Shown here: positions 33,451-39,336 of the stretch, piece by piece
Layout of the letters: each line of letters begins with the position of its first letter
How positions within the stretch are numbered: the first letter of the stretch is position 1
Source: a virus
DNA: 40,364 nucleotides
Direction: 5' to 3' (one strand)
Virus record (IMG/VR): IMGVR_UViG_3300038694_000002
Coordinates: 1-40,364 of that record
Notes under the pieces: generated by a model
The model's database searches: none
Told to the model about the DNA's origin: nothing
Seen by the model: only the letters and a program-made list of their open reading frames with translations
Position numbers and translations under genes: made by a program

Positions 33451-33470
33451 AATTGCAGCTGAATGCAATT
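33451..33470. promoter_or_regulatory. Operator-like inverted repeat
   Basis: AATTGCA (33451-33457) and TGCAATT (33464-33470) are perfect inverted arms separated by 6 nt. They lie just after the -10 of the candidate promoter, where a bound repressor would block initiation. The regulator is unknown; the HTH protein at 34293 or the ribbon-helix-helix protein at 1737 are candidates. Confidence 0.45.
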
Positions 33471-33494
33471 TAAATTTTCTGTAAAAGGTGAGAA

Positions 33495-33899
33495 ATGAAC
33501 TACTCAGGCGTATTGAAAGCTTCAACAAATGATATTATTGCGGCACTCAGAGAGGCGATCAGGCGCGGCGAAATCGCCGAAAATGTTCCATATCTGACGT
33601 CGCACATCTCAAATTTAATTGGGAAATACCTGAAGACCGGTAGAGGCAGTCCCATCCCCACTGGTAAGGTTTTGACAAAGTTATCCGAAATTGACGTGTT
33701 CGACCGCAAGCGATCGAAAGATGGAACCGTGCTGACTTGGACCGGTGTACCTATTCCGCTTACCCCGCCGGAGACCGATATCCTGGCGCACATGCAACGT
33801 CAAGCGACGACCACATGTCCCTGTTGCAAACGCCCATTACCTTCGAAGCAAGAATGCCCATTGCCCCAGGCGGAAGGTGAAAAATTCGATTTCATGTGA
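33495..33899 (+). CDS. Hypothetical protein with Cys-rich C-terminal knuckle
   Basis: 134 aa with ribosome site GGTGAG 3-8 nt before the ATG. The N-terminal helices (S-T-N-D-I-I-A-A-L-R-E-A-I-R-R) and a middle region with K-L-S-E-I-D-V-F resemble a small winged-helix or replication-associated domain, but I cannot name it. Near the end, C-P-C-C-K-R-P-L and E-C-P form a possible zinc knuckle. It ends K-F-D-F-M, similar to the C-terminus of the DUF2800 nuclease (S-F-D-F-M), which hints at a shared partner-binding tip; that is inference. First gene of the + strand group after the control region. Confidence 0.65.
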   Translation: MNYSGVLKASTNDIIAALREAIRRGEIAENVPYLTSHISNLIGKYLKTGRGSPIPTGKVLTKLSEIDVFDRKRSKDGTVLTWTGVPIPLTPPETDILAHMQRQATTTCPCCKRPLPSKQECPLPQAEGEKFDFM

Positions 33900-33935
33900 C
33901 GAGCGGGCCAGCTAAAAATAATTGTTAGATCTCCC

Positions 33936-33963
33936 TTGCAATACCGCCCATTGGGTGTATACT
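33936..33963 (+). promoter_or_regulatory. Sigma70-like promoter
   Basis: TTGCAA (33936-33941), 16-nt spacer, TATACT (33958-33963, five of six consensus bases). It would drive the 94-aa and HTH genes; the 34012 start has GAGAGG 8 nt upstream. Confidence 0.55.
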
Positions 33964-34011
33964 AATAATCAAGGGAAGCGCAGTGCGTCCCAGCAACGAG
34001 AGGAAACGGAA

Positions 34012-34296
34012 ATGAGCAACAACTACTACGCAGTGATTCAACTCGGTTATTCGATATTAGGTAGCGGCGAGAGCGCAGAGGCGGCAACCGACGACGCTCA
34101 TGAGTGGGTTGACGGCGACATGAATCTGGTTGACGAAAACCAAGCGGTGGACGGCGATCTGGTGTTGGTGAAGTGCACCAAGGCACTGCACGACGAGGTT
34201 AAGGAAAACGGCGGTGATGTGTTTTATACGCTGCTGGAAAGCGGCCTGTACGGACTGGAAAGCGGCCTGTACGGACTGGATAGAGGGGGAGAATGA
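34012..34296 (+). CDS. Small acidic hypothetical protein
   Basis: 94 aa from the ATG at 34012, chosen for GAGAGG (33998-34003) and the promoter just upstream. A strand (Y-Y-A-V-I-Q-L-G-Y-S-I) and helix (S-A-E-A-A-T-D-D-A-H-E-W-V) are followed by a second strand (D-L-V-L-V-K-C) and helix (A-L-H-D-E-V-K-E-N-G-G-D-V), an alpha-beta pattern seen in small plasmid and phage proteins. The end carries an exact duplication of E-S-G-L-Y-G-L from a 21-bp tandem repeat. The stop overlaps the HTH start (ATGA), so the two genes form a pair. Function unknown. Confidence 0.65.
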   Translation: MSNNYYAVIQLGYSILGSGESAEAATDDAHEWVDGDMNLVDENQAVDGDLVLVKCTKALHDEVKENGGDVFYTLLESGLYGLESGLYGLDRGGE

Positions 34297-34496
34297 ACGC
34301 AGCAGATGCCAGGGAAAAGCTGGGCATCTGCCGCAAGGAGATGGCCGAGCTAATGGGTGTGCATTACGAAACATTGGCAAAATGGGAGCGTGCGCAGCGC
34401 CAGCCGGATAAAGCTGCCGTGCAGTTGATGCGATGGTTGTGCTGGCTACACGGCAAACACCCGCGAGTATTCACCAATGGGCGAAAAGAAATCTAA
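34293..34496 (+). CDS. Helix-turn-helix (XRE/Cro-like) regulator
   Basis: 67 aa. The HTH is formed by C-R-K-E-M-A-E-L-M-G-V-H-Y-E-T-L-A-K-W-E-R-A: the first helix ends at the Gly turn, and the recognition helix is Y-E-T-L-A-K-W-E. A further helix (A-A-V-Q-L-M-R-W-L) follows. This is a minimal Cro/XRE-like DNA-binding protein. It is coupled to the 94-aa gene by ATGA. It probably controls its own promoter or a nearby divergent region. Its stop codon lies inside the inverse core of the attC-like site at 34491. Confidence 0.75.
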   Translation: MNAADAREKLGICRKEMAELMGVHYETLAKWERAQRQPDKAAVQLMRWLCWLHGKHPRVFTNGRKEI

Positions 34497-34602
34497 CACC
34501 AAGCCTAAGCCGCCCTGCGAGGACTGACAATGACAGACGAACAAAACACAGAAACACCAAGCGCCGCCGATCCGCAGGGTCGGCTTGAGGCGCTTGTTAG
34601 CC
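34491..34602 (+). repeat. attC-like recombination site (112 bp)
   Basis: Inverse core ATCTAAC (34491-34497, a perfect RYYYAAC that overlaps the HTH gene's TAA stop) and core GTTAGCC (34596-34602, one mismatch to GTTRRRY). The inner arms AAGCCTAAGCCGCCCTGCG and CGCAGGGTCGGCTTGAGGC are complementary apart from two single extra bases, and about 50 nt lie between them. This is the R-box, spacer, L-box, extrahelical-base layout of integron attC sites. The start of the following reading frame lies inside the loop. Confidence 0.6.
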
Positions 34603-34748
34603 GCCGCGATGATCTGATACGGCAGTTGTGGCTAGTGTATCGGGACATGAGTGATCTCATGCAGGTTGATGACTGGGAGACTGCCGATCTTGATTTGTGG
34701 GGGAACGTCACCGGACATTCTGCCGTACAAAGCAAATTGGGCGGCTAA
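34530..34748 (+). CDS. Small hypothetical protein overlapping an attC-like site
   Basis: 72 aa, starting M-T-D-E-Q-N-T, with AGGA 6 nt upstream. Residues 1-24 are coded within the attC-like element, so the true start may be later. The remainder is an acidic helical stretch (R-R-D-D-L-I-R-Q-L-W-L-V-Y-R-D-M) and W-E-T-A-D-L-D-L-W. No family recognised. Confidence 0.45.
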   Translation: MTDEQNTETPSAADPQGRLEALVSRRDDLIRQLWLVYRDMSDLMQVDDWETADLDLWGNVTGHSAVQSKLGG

Positions 34749-34779
34749 CAGCGGATTATATATCCAGCCATGTGACGAC

Positions 34780-34802
34780 TGTTCCCTCTCCAGACGGGAA
34801 CA
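34780..34802. repeat. Perfect 7-bp inverted repeat
   Basis: TGTTCCC (34780-34786) and GGGAACA (34796-34802) around a 9-nt loop. No T-run follows on either strand, so it is not a good terminator; it precedes the promoter at 34811 and may be an operator. Confidence 0.35.
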
Positions 34803-34810
34803 AATGAATA

Positions 34811-34838
34811 TTGACAGAATGTTGATTTAGTGTAGACT
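34811..34838 (+). promoter_or_regulatory. Sigma70-like promoter
   Basis: Perfect TTGACA (34811-34816), 16-nt spacer, TAGACT (34833-34838). It lies about 40 nt before the 148-aa gene at 34880. Confidence 0.6.
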
Positions 34839-34879
34839 GCAATTGTGACTCAACTTTAAACATCAAACGGGTGGACAGA

Positions 34880-35326
34880 ATGAAATTGTCAAGAACCAAA
34901 CTTAAAAAGGCATTTCGGAAACATGACACGCTATACCTATCCGAGACCTGGGTTGGGAACGAGCACTTCATGATGAAGCGGGAATATTTTCCGGAAATTG
35001 TCGATGAAATTTCGGCTGCCAAATTTATGGGAAGAGCTATCTCCAAGTTCGCGACGCGATCTGATGCTTATATTGCCAAACTGATCCCAACCCCTACCGT
35101 CAAAGTTGAGATGACACGAGAACTATACTCGCCAGACTTCGGTTCTAATTTTACGAGCAGGAAGTACGCATCGAAGGATAAACTGTATGACATGAACGTT
35201 TGGATAAATGAACATTACGCCGACATGTTCGATCTGAGGTGCTGCTATACTGATCGTAAAGGCTTCGTTGTTACCGACAGTGAAGAGGCACCGACGGTAA
35301 TAATTGCGCGATTCAAAAAAGACTAA
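34880..35326 (+). CDS. Hypothetical protein with its own promoter
   Basis: 148 aa from the ATG at 34880 (GGGTGG 6-11 nt upstream); a GTG three codons earlier is possible. It is basic at the start (M-K-L-S-R-T-K-L-K-K-A-F-R-K) and then mixed alpha-beta, with many Tyr, Phe and Met. No motif or membrane segment recognised. A strong promoter before it and an intrinsic terminator about 30 nt after it make a single-gene transcription unit, a common arrangement for early or host-takeover genes and accessory genes. Function unknown. Confidence 0.6.
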   Translation: MKLSRTKLKKAFRKHDTLYLSETWVGNEHFMMKREYFPEIVDEISAAKFMGRAISKFATRSDAYIAKLIPTPTVKVEMTRELYSPDFGSNFTSRKYASKDKLYDMNVWINEHYADMFDLRCCYTDRKGFVVTDSEEAPTVIIARFKKD

Positions 35327-35358
35327 CCGCCGACAAAAACTCCATCATCCGACTTTAA

Positions 35359-35380
35359 CCTGGCTCCAAGGCCGGGTTTT
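35359..35380 (+). terminator. Intrinsic terminator
   Basis: CCTGGC (35359-35364) pairs with GCCGGG (35371-35376), with one G-T wobble, across a 6-nt loop and is followed by TTTT. It ends the + strand group before the convergent primase-helicase gene. Confidence 0.65.
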
Positions 35381-35416
35381 CATGGATGACGATCCCCCGG
35401 TGGTTATTCGGCAAAT

Positions 35417-37903
35417 TCAGTTGAAAATGACCATTCTCGCCGATTTGGTTCGCTTCCTTTGTGCCCCGGTGACCTTCGAAATCGCTCTGCCTACCCACGT
35501 TTCACTCGGCGGCGCCTTCATCCCATAGCGTCCCAGGTTTGTCCCGTCGCTGGCGACAATCTCATAAATCTCTCTAACCTCGTACCACTGGTTGCGCATG
35601 ATCGTCCCGCTCTGAATCATATCCTCCAGCATATTCGCCAGCTCGCCTTTAGTGACCTGGATGGTCTCCTCCCTGTATTGCGTCATCGGCGGTGACGCTT
35701 TCGGATCGAACCCAGTGAGATCAACCCGCATGAGCCATCCCACCACGGCGAGCCATCCTCTGCCCTGCTTCATCCATCCCCACAGGTCCCGATACCATTG
35801 TGCCCATTCCGGCAGCATGTTCCCGTCGTTGCCCATCACCCTGATGTCGGTCCATAGCATGAAATAGCGCCGGTCACCGCCGAGCACAGCCAACGGTGCG
35901 TGCTCGGCGTTCGTTGTGATGACCGCCGACACGCAATTGCGCACCTCAAAGGCCGACACGCCCTTCAGGTTAACCCGCAACTCATCCGGCGGGGTCACCA
36001 GCAAGGTTCGAAGCTTCCGCTCGATGTGCGCCCCATTGTCGCCTTCCAGCTGGGCTTCCTGGAACACGACCAGCTTGCTCTTGGTCAGATACTCATTGAA
36101 ATCACCGCTCAGAGCGTCGGCCTGGACGTTGCGGGCGTGTTCCCCTAAGGCCTGCATCAGAGGCCATAAGATCGTGTCCTTGCCGCAGCCTGGCCGGGAC
36201 CCCCACACCACCGCATGATTAATTTTTTCCCCTGGATGCTGCAGGGTGTGGGCCATCCACTGTACCAGGTGCCGCCGCTGCTTCTCATCAGGCACCATGC
36301 GTGCCAGATGGGACAACCACGGCCCGGCATCCCCGTCCACACCTTCGGCGGCCAGGCCGTCCCATAGGTTGTAGTAACTCGCCCCAGCCTTTTCGAATAT
36401 TTTTTCTTCACCCGGGTCGAAGGTGACCTCGTGAACCTTCTCGACCTCTCCTCGACTTTTCACAGCCTCCCCAAGGGCTTCGCCGAGGTGCGAGTATTTG
36501 GCCTGGAACCCGACCATTGGCAGCATGACGCCGGATTGCCGGTGCAGGAAAACGTTTTTGCTGGCCAAGTACACGTATTGCTCCAGCACTCTCCCGATTT
36601 CCGTCTCTCCCCTGCCGCTAACCCGCCGGTGATCCCGCACATAGCCGGCCAGCAGTTTTTGCAGGGTAGCTTTTTTCATGGCCATTTGACTGCCTACTGC
36701 CTCGATCACATCGTCCTGGTAACCTGGGTCCAGGGTGACAGCTGCGCGAAGCACGCCGCGATAATTCTCCCCTGGGACCATCCGCTGTACCTCGGCGACC
36801 AGGCGGTCCCGCAATTGTGTGTCGCTTACCACCGCCGAGCCGTTCCATGGGCCGACGGTTACGTTTGGTGGTCTCTCGATCAAAGGTTCGCGACTCCAGG
36901 CTGCGTCGGCATGGGCGAATCCTTGCTCGAGGTCGACGCCTCGTCGCTGACCGGCGAACTGGATAGCGGCTTCGGCGTCAGTGAGCCCTCGGTGGAACTG
37001 GAGCCACTTGACGAGATCGTTTCCGGAACGATGGTTACAATGCCCGTGATGACATTCGAATCCTACAGAACCATCTGTCCTGGACATGACTGCGGTGCCA
37101 TTATCGACCCCGTCGGTATGCTCTCCGGCCCATGGACAAGTAACATCATAGATGCCTGTTCGAATTCGCCTTTTGATATCCAACTTGCTGAGTATTGGGT
37201 GGCCTTTGACGTTGGTGTCGACGAATCCTGTTGATCGTGACGATTCCAGTCTGTCATTGTGGATTTCCTCCGGATTGACGTTGAAAAACCGCAGCAGGCC
37301 GTCGATGGAGTACCGCCATTCAGGGTGCCACGATAGGAGCCTATGACGCGGATAGCCCCCGGTGATGAAATCGACATACTTGAGCTTAGTGTTACTGCCT
37401 ACAGGCAGCCTGGCGTAGCGCGTGACGCCTTTCTGTCCAGGATCCTTGCCGTCGCATAGCCGGCGTACGATCGCGTCCTGAAGCGCGTCCACGGCGGCCT
37501 GGCTTGCGCACGGCGCGTCCAACAGGTATCCCCATTGCTCATTCCCCGGTGATGTCTCCAGCTGGTAGCTGGGATTGGGTACGCCGTGGACAGCCTTGAT
37601 CTGCGCCAGGTCGATCTTGGTGCCCACGTCGTCGATAACGATCACATGGGTGGACTTGAAGAGTTCTTTCCGGCGCCTTGCACTGCCATTGTCTGGCTCG
37701 AACAGGGACACGGTGAAGAAATTGTTCTGCTCAGGCGAAAGCTCGATTTCTTCAGCCCAACCGCCTGACCAGATCGAGTAATTGTCCGCGTCCGAGGGGT
37801 CTTCAGTGAACCCGGTTACAATGGCCCGTGCCCAATGATCGCCAAAAATTGTCTGTAAAAACTCGGTGTTGCTTATTTCATGGTCTGCTGTAAAATTATT
37901 CAT
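35417..37903 (-). CDS. Primase-helicase (AEP/RepB-like primase region plus DUF5906-type helicase)
   Basis: 828 aa. The N-terminal 240 residues show an archaeo-eukaryotic primase-like pattern (V-I-V-I-D-D-V-G-T-K near residue 86, Q-W-G-Y-L-L-D-A, R-Y-A-R-L-P-V-G-S-N). A Cys/His cluster F-E-C-H-H-G-H-C-N-H near residue 283 probably binds zinc. The C-terminal half is a superfamily 3-like helicase: Walker A G-S-R-P-G-C-G-K-D-T (568-577), then L-V-V-F-Q-E-A-Q-L as Walker B and V-I-T-T-N-A-E-H-A as sensor/motif C. Single-chain primase-helicases of this kind start and drive replication in phages without DnaB. It is encoded away from the polymerase operon and on the opposite strand. The start overlaps the stop of a leader peptide (ATGA). 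Confidence 0.82.
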   Translation of the reverse strand: MNNFTADHEISNTEFLQTIFGDHWARAIVTGFTEDPSDADNYSIWSGGWAEEIELSPEQNNFFTVSLFEPDNGSARRRKELFKSTHVIVIDDVGTKIDLAQIKAVHGVPNPSYQLETSPGNEQWGYLLDAPCASQAAVDALQDAIVRRLCDGKDPGQKGVTRYARLPVGSNTKLKYVDFITGGYPRHRLLSWHPEWRYSIDGLLRFFNVNPEEIHNDRLESSRSTGFVDTNVKGHPILSKLDIKRRIRTGIYDVTCPWAGEHTDGVDNGTAVMSRTDGSVGFECHHGHCNHRSGNDLVKWLQFHRGLTDAEAAIQFAGQRRGVDLEQGFAHADAAWSREPLIERPPNVTVGPWNGSAVVSDTQLRDRLVAEVQRMVPGENYRGVLRAAVTLDPGYQDDVIEAVGSQMAMKKATLQKLLAGYVRDHRRVSGRGETEIGRVLEQYVYLASKNVFLHRQSGVMLPMVGFQAKYSHLGEALGEAVKSRGEVEKVHEVTFDPGEEKIFEKAGASYYNLWDGLAAEGVDGDAGPWLSHLARMVPDEKQRRHLVQWMAHTLQHPGEKINHAVVWGSRPGCGKDTILWPLMQALGEHARNVQADALSGDFNEYLTKSKLVVFQEAQLEGDNGAHIERKLRTLLVTPPDELRVNLKGVSAFEVRNCVSAVITTNAEHAPLAVLGGDRRYFMLWTDIRVMGNDGNMLPEWAQWYRDLWGWMKQGRGWLAVVGWLMRVDLTGFDPKASPPMTQYREETIQVTKGELANMLEDMIQSGTIMRNQWYEVREIYEIVASDGTNLGRYGMKAPPSETWVGRAISKVTGAQRKRTKSARMVIFN

Positions 37904-37971
37904 GAGTCTTGCGGCTCCACTTGATGTATATCAGCATTCAGTCGTATATAGAACGCTGTGGATTGAAACAA
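37900..37971 (-). CDS. Leader peptide of the primase-helicase gene
   Basis: 23-aa frame from a TTG at 37971, with a triple GGAGGAGGAG Shine-Dalgarno ending 8 nt before it. It contains F-Y-I-R-L-N-A-D-I-H and ends by an ATGA overlap with the primase-helicase start. The very strong ribosome site for a 23-codon frame and the overlap imply translational coupling. It may be a translation starter or a small functional protein. Confidence 0.5.
   Translation of the reverse strand: MFQSTAFYIRLNADIHQVEPQDS
37921..37950 (+). promoter_or_regulatory. Candidate antisense promoter
   Basis: TTGATG (37921-37926), 18-nt spacer, TATATA (37945-37950) on the + strand, opposite the leader peptide. A transcript from about 37957 would reach the terminator at 38050. 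Confidence 0.4.
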
Positions 37972-38050
37972 AGGTTGGTCTCCTCCTCCTACGCGCTACC
38001 CGGCGCACTTAACCCCGGCTCAGGCCCACACTGACCGGGGTTTTCTTTTT
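37957..38050 (+). ncRNA. Candidate antisense small RNA over the primase leader
   Basis: About 94 nt between a sigma70-like promoter and a strong + strand terminator. No + strand gene lies here. It would contain the exact complement of the leader ribosome site (CTCCTCCTCC) next to a GCGC-loop-GCGC hairpin, so it could block translation of the leader and primase-helicase. Entirely predicted. Confidence 0.35.
38013..38050 (+). terminator. Strong intrinsic terminator on the + strand
   Basis: CCCCGG (38013-38018) and CCGGGG (38035-38040), with CAG/CTG extending the stem inside, followed by TTTTCTTTTT. The T-run is on the + side; on the - side only TT follows, so it is weak for the - strand cassette genes. 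Confidence 0.75.
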
Positions 38051-38107
38051 AGATCACGTTGATTATGTCGAGTAAGCCATTTGATCGCCGGCTATATAAT
38101 ACGCTAT

Positions 38108-38149
38108 TAGCCGCACACAGCCGAAGCAATGCGCGGCCATTGGTTACGC
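38108..38149 (-). repeat. Degenerate attC-like hairpin after the Gp49-like gene
   Basis: Reading the - strand, GCGTAAC overlaps the gene's TAA stop, and TGGCCGCGCA pairs with TGTGCGGCTA (8 of 10). A GTTRRRY core is not found. It sits where the last attC of the cassette group would be and is probably a decayed or truncated site. Confidence 0.3.
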
Positions 38150-38446
38150 TGCCTCGTGCAGCTTCTGCTTCAGTGCGTAGCCCTCAAGCGCCCAGATCTT
38201 ATCGCGGGCATTGTTCCGGGCGATCTTGCGGCCCAGTTCGGCGTTAAAGTTCTCAGGGCTGGCGCAGGCGCTTTCCCCAGTTACCGTAAAGCCGTTCTCA
38301 AGGGTTAGGCAGCACACAGTCAACTGGCTGCCTGGGAATACGTGATAGTCCTCTCCAGCAATCACTTCATCCAGTCGTTCGGGAGTAACACGCGCGGCGG
38401 TCAGTCCTTTATCCTGAATCTCTTTTTCAATCTCTTGCTCGTTCAT
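38144..38446 (-). CDS. N4 Gp49 / Sf6 gp66-family protein
   Basis: 100 aa. The N-terminus is acidic-helical (M-N-E-Q-E-I-E-K-E-I-Q). The core reads Y-H-V-F-P-G-S-Q-L-T-V-C-C-L-T-L-E-N-G, then G-E-S-A-C-A-S-P-E-N-F-N, then G-R-K-I-A-R-N-N-A. These match the small phage family named after N4 gp49 and Sf6 gene 66, in which F-x-x-x-x-G-x-x-x-A-x-x-x-A is conserved. Molecular function of the family is unknown. It is the most downstream gene of the attC-flanked group and lies directly after site 38463-38549. Confidence 0.75.
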   Translation of the reverse strand: MNEQEIEKEIQDKGLTAARVTPERLDEVIAGEDYHVFPGSQLTVCCLTLENGFTVTGESACASPENFNAELGRKIARNNARDKIWALEGYALKQKLHEAA

Positions 38447-38462
38447 CTTTCAAGGTCTCAGC

Positions 38463-38549
38463 GGCTAGCAAGTAAATCAAGCAGACGCCTTAAACTTCTG
38501 CGCATTGCCCTGGCCGCGTGCAGGGCGCTGCTTATTAAAATCGTTATAC
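38463..38549 (-). repeat. attC-like recombination site (87 bp)
   Basis: On the - strand: inverse core GTATAAC (overlapping the stop TAA of the zinc-ribbon-like gene), inner arms AATAAGCAG and CTGCTTGATT, which pair except for one extra base, then ACTTGCTAGCC as the core end. Ends with the same TTACTTGCTAG found in the site at 38831. About 87 bp, a normal attC length. Core boxes deviate from consensus at one or two positions. Confidence 0.55.
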
Positions 38550-38807
38550 GCATCCACTATCAGGTAATTTTGAGTCTAGATTATCAATTGATTCAATGTG
38601 TTTTGCTCCGCATTTTTGACATTCGTACGTTGAGTCGTACTCACCAGGCGAAATGCATTTCCATACGTGCGCATTAATCGGATAAATTTCGTGTATTGAG
38701 CAACCAGATCCATCACAAAATTCAACTTGTGCGTTTCCATTCTTTATCACGGCTCTACCGTACCCGTATGGAGTGCAAACAAAATCGCCTATTTCTATTG
38801 CTGTCAT
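38544..38807 (-). CDS. Small zinc-ribbon-like protein
   Basis: 87 aa from the ATG at 38807; an in-frame GTG at 38849 would extend it into the neighbouring attC-like site. It begins M-T-A-I-E-I-G-D-F-V. The first part is beta-like (G-R-A-V-I-K-N-G-N-A-Q-V-E-F-C). The C-terminal part has W-K-C, Y-E-C-Q-K-C-G, I-E-S-I-D-N and G-C-V, four or more Cys that could bind zinc. I recall similar small proteins in enterobacterial phages and prophages without assigned role. The stop codon lies inside the inverse core of the site downstream, as in integron cassettes. Confidence 0.6.
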   Translation of the reverse strand: MTAIEIGDFVCTPYGYGRAVIKNGNAQVEFCDGSGCSIHEIYPINAHVWKCISPGEYDSTYECQKCGAKHIESIDNLDSKLPDSGCV

Positions 38808-38830
38808 ATCGTATAACCAGTCATCTCCGC

Positions 38831-38916
38831 GCCTAGCAAGTAATTCCACCGGACGCGGAATAGCCCGCGCTTCGCATCTGGCCGCATTCAGCGCACCGGT
38901 GAATACGCTGTTGGGC
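38831..38916 (-). repeat. attC-like recombination site (86 bp)
   Basis: On the - strand: inverse core GCCCAAC (38916-38910, a perfect RYYYAAC, two bases after the MazG-like stop), inner arms ATTCACCGG and CCGGTGGAAT, complementary except for one extra base, and core GCTAGGC (38837-38831, one mismatch to GTTRRRY). Arms enclose about 45 nt. Confidence 0.65.
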
Positions 38917-38918
38917 GT

Positions 38919-39203
38919 CTAAATGTGCCGCCCCCGTGTGCCTCGCTGTTCGTTCAGCTTCATCTTGGCCTGTATCGTGGAGGCAAGGTCAATCCCGTGA
39001 GTGTGGGCAAGGTCGGCAGTGCGCAGAATTATGTCTGCCAGCTCCGTGCCAAATTCCTCGGTCGGTTCATCGCCGCGGCATTCGTTCACAGCCTCGCCGA
39101 CTTCGGAACCGATGAGCGCTAGCGCCTCCAGTACGGTCTTGTTATGCCAGCCCATACGCTCGACCCAATCATGCTGCTTTGCTGCAATTTCATTAATGTC
39201 CAT
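38919..39203 (-). CDS. MazG-like nucleotide pyrophosphohydrolase
   Basis: 94 aa, a single all-alpha MazG domain. The metal-binding pattern E34-V-G-E37 followed by E54-L-A-D57 is the ExxE...ExxD signature, with the preceding helix K-T-V-L-E-A-L-A-L-I-G-S typical of the family. It should hydrolyse (d)NTPs to monophosphates; phage MazG proteins are thought to adjust nucleotide or alarmone pools in the infected cell. GGAGAG lies 5-10 nt before the ATG. The gene is flanked on both sides by attC-like sites (39227-39285 upstream, 38831-38916 downstream), making a complete cassette-like unit. Confidence 0.8.
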   Translation of the reverse strand: MDINEIAAKQHDWVERMGWHNKTVLEALALIGSEVGEAVNECRGDEPTEEFGTELADIILRTADLAHTHGIDLASTIQAKMKLNEQRGTRGRHI

Positions 39204-39226
39204 CGTTCTCTCCGTTTGATGGCAAC

Positions 39227-39285
39227 GCCCAACCAGTTATTCCAGCGGAGCCGCTACCGTGTCCCGCTGAATGTCATCGTTAATT
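39227..39285 (-). repeat. attC-like recombination site (exactly 59 bp)
   Basis: On the - strand: AATTAAC (39285-39279, one mismatch to RYYYAAC), inner arms GACATTCAGCGG and CCGCTGGAATAAC, which pair with one extra base, and core GTTGGGC (39233-39227, perfect GTTRRRY). Total 59 bp, the size of the classic 59-base element. It lies 20-25 nt before the MazG-like gene; whatever gene preceded it is missing. Confidence 0.7.
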
Positions 39286-39306
39286 GTCATGTCGTCCGTG
39301 CTCACC

Positions 39307-39336
39307 ATGATAGACCGCACACCGGACAACATTCAA
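39307..39336 (-). promoter_or_regulatory. Candidate promoter for the attC-flanked genes
   Basis: On the - strand TTGAAT (39336-39331), 18-nt spacer, TATCAT (39312-39307, five of six). It points at the MazG-like gene and would transcribe the whole cassette group, playing the part of an integron Pc promoter. Confidence 0.4.

Larger units (their letters stand above)
33069..33494. promoter_or_regulatory. Non-coding control region between the virion operon and the + strand regulators
   Basis: About 425 bases without a gene, AT-rich between 33230 and 33310. It holds an 11-bp tandem repeat (TACCGCCGGGA at 33136 and 33147), a perfect dyad TGACGC-T-GCGTCA (33173-33185), CGTCA-n5-TGACG (33338-33352), and GTCATCT at 33339 and again at 33359. 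Its inverse AGATGAC is at 33314. Divergent transcription starts on either side. The repeats suggest binding sites for a regulator or initiator. Confidence 0.6.

Noticed and set aside
34780-34802. TGTTCCC/GGGAACA hairpin as a terminator
   Set aside because: No T-run follows on either strand; listed only as an inverted repeat.
35323-35411. Possible further attC-like site after the 148-aa gene (TAACCGCC versus GGTGGTTA)
   Set aside because: The core boxes do not fit RYYYAAC/GTTRRRY well, the element contains a terminator between the arms, and its end nearly reaches the primase-helicase coding region.
37981-37990. CTCCTCCTCC as an anti-Shine-Dalgarno motif of a trans-acting small RNA
   Set aside because: On the - strand it is the ribosome site of the leader peptide, which explains it. 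Only a cis-antisense role is kept as a hypothesis.
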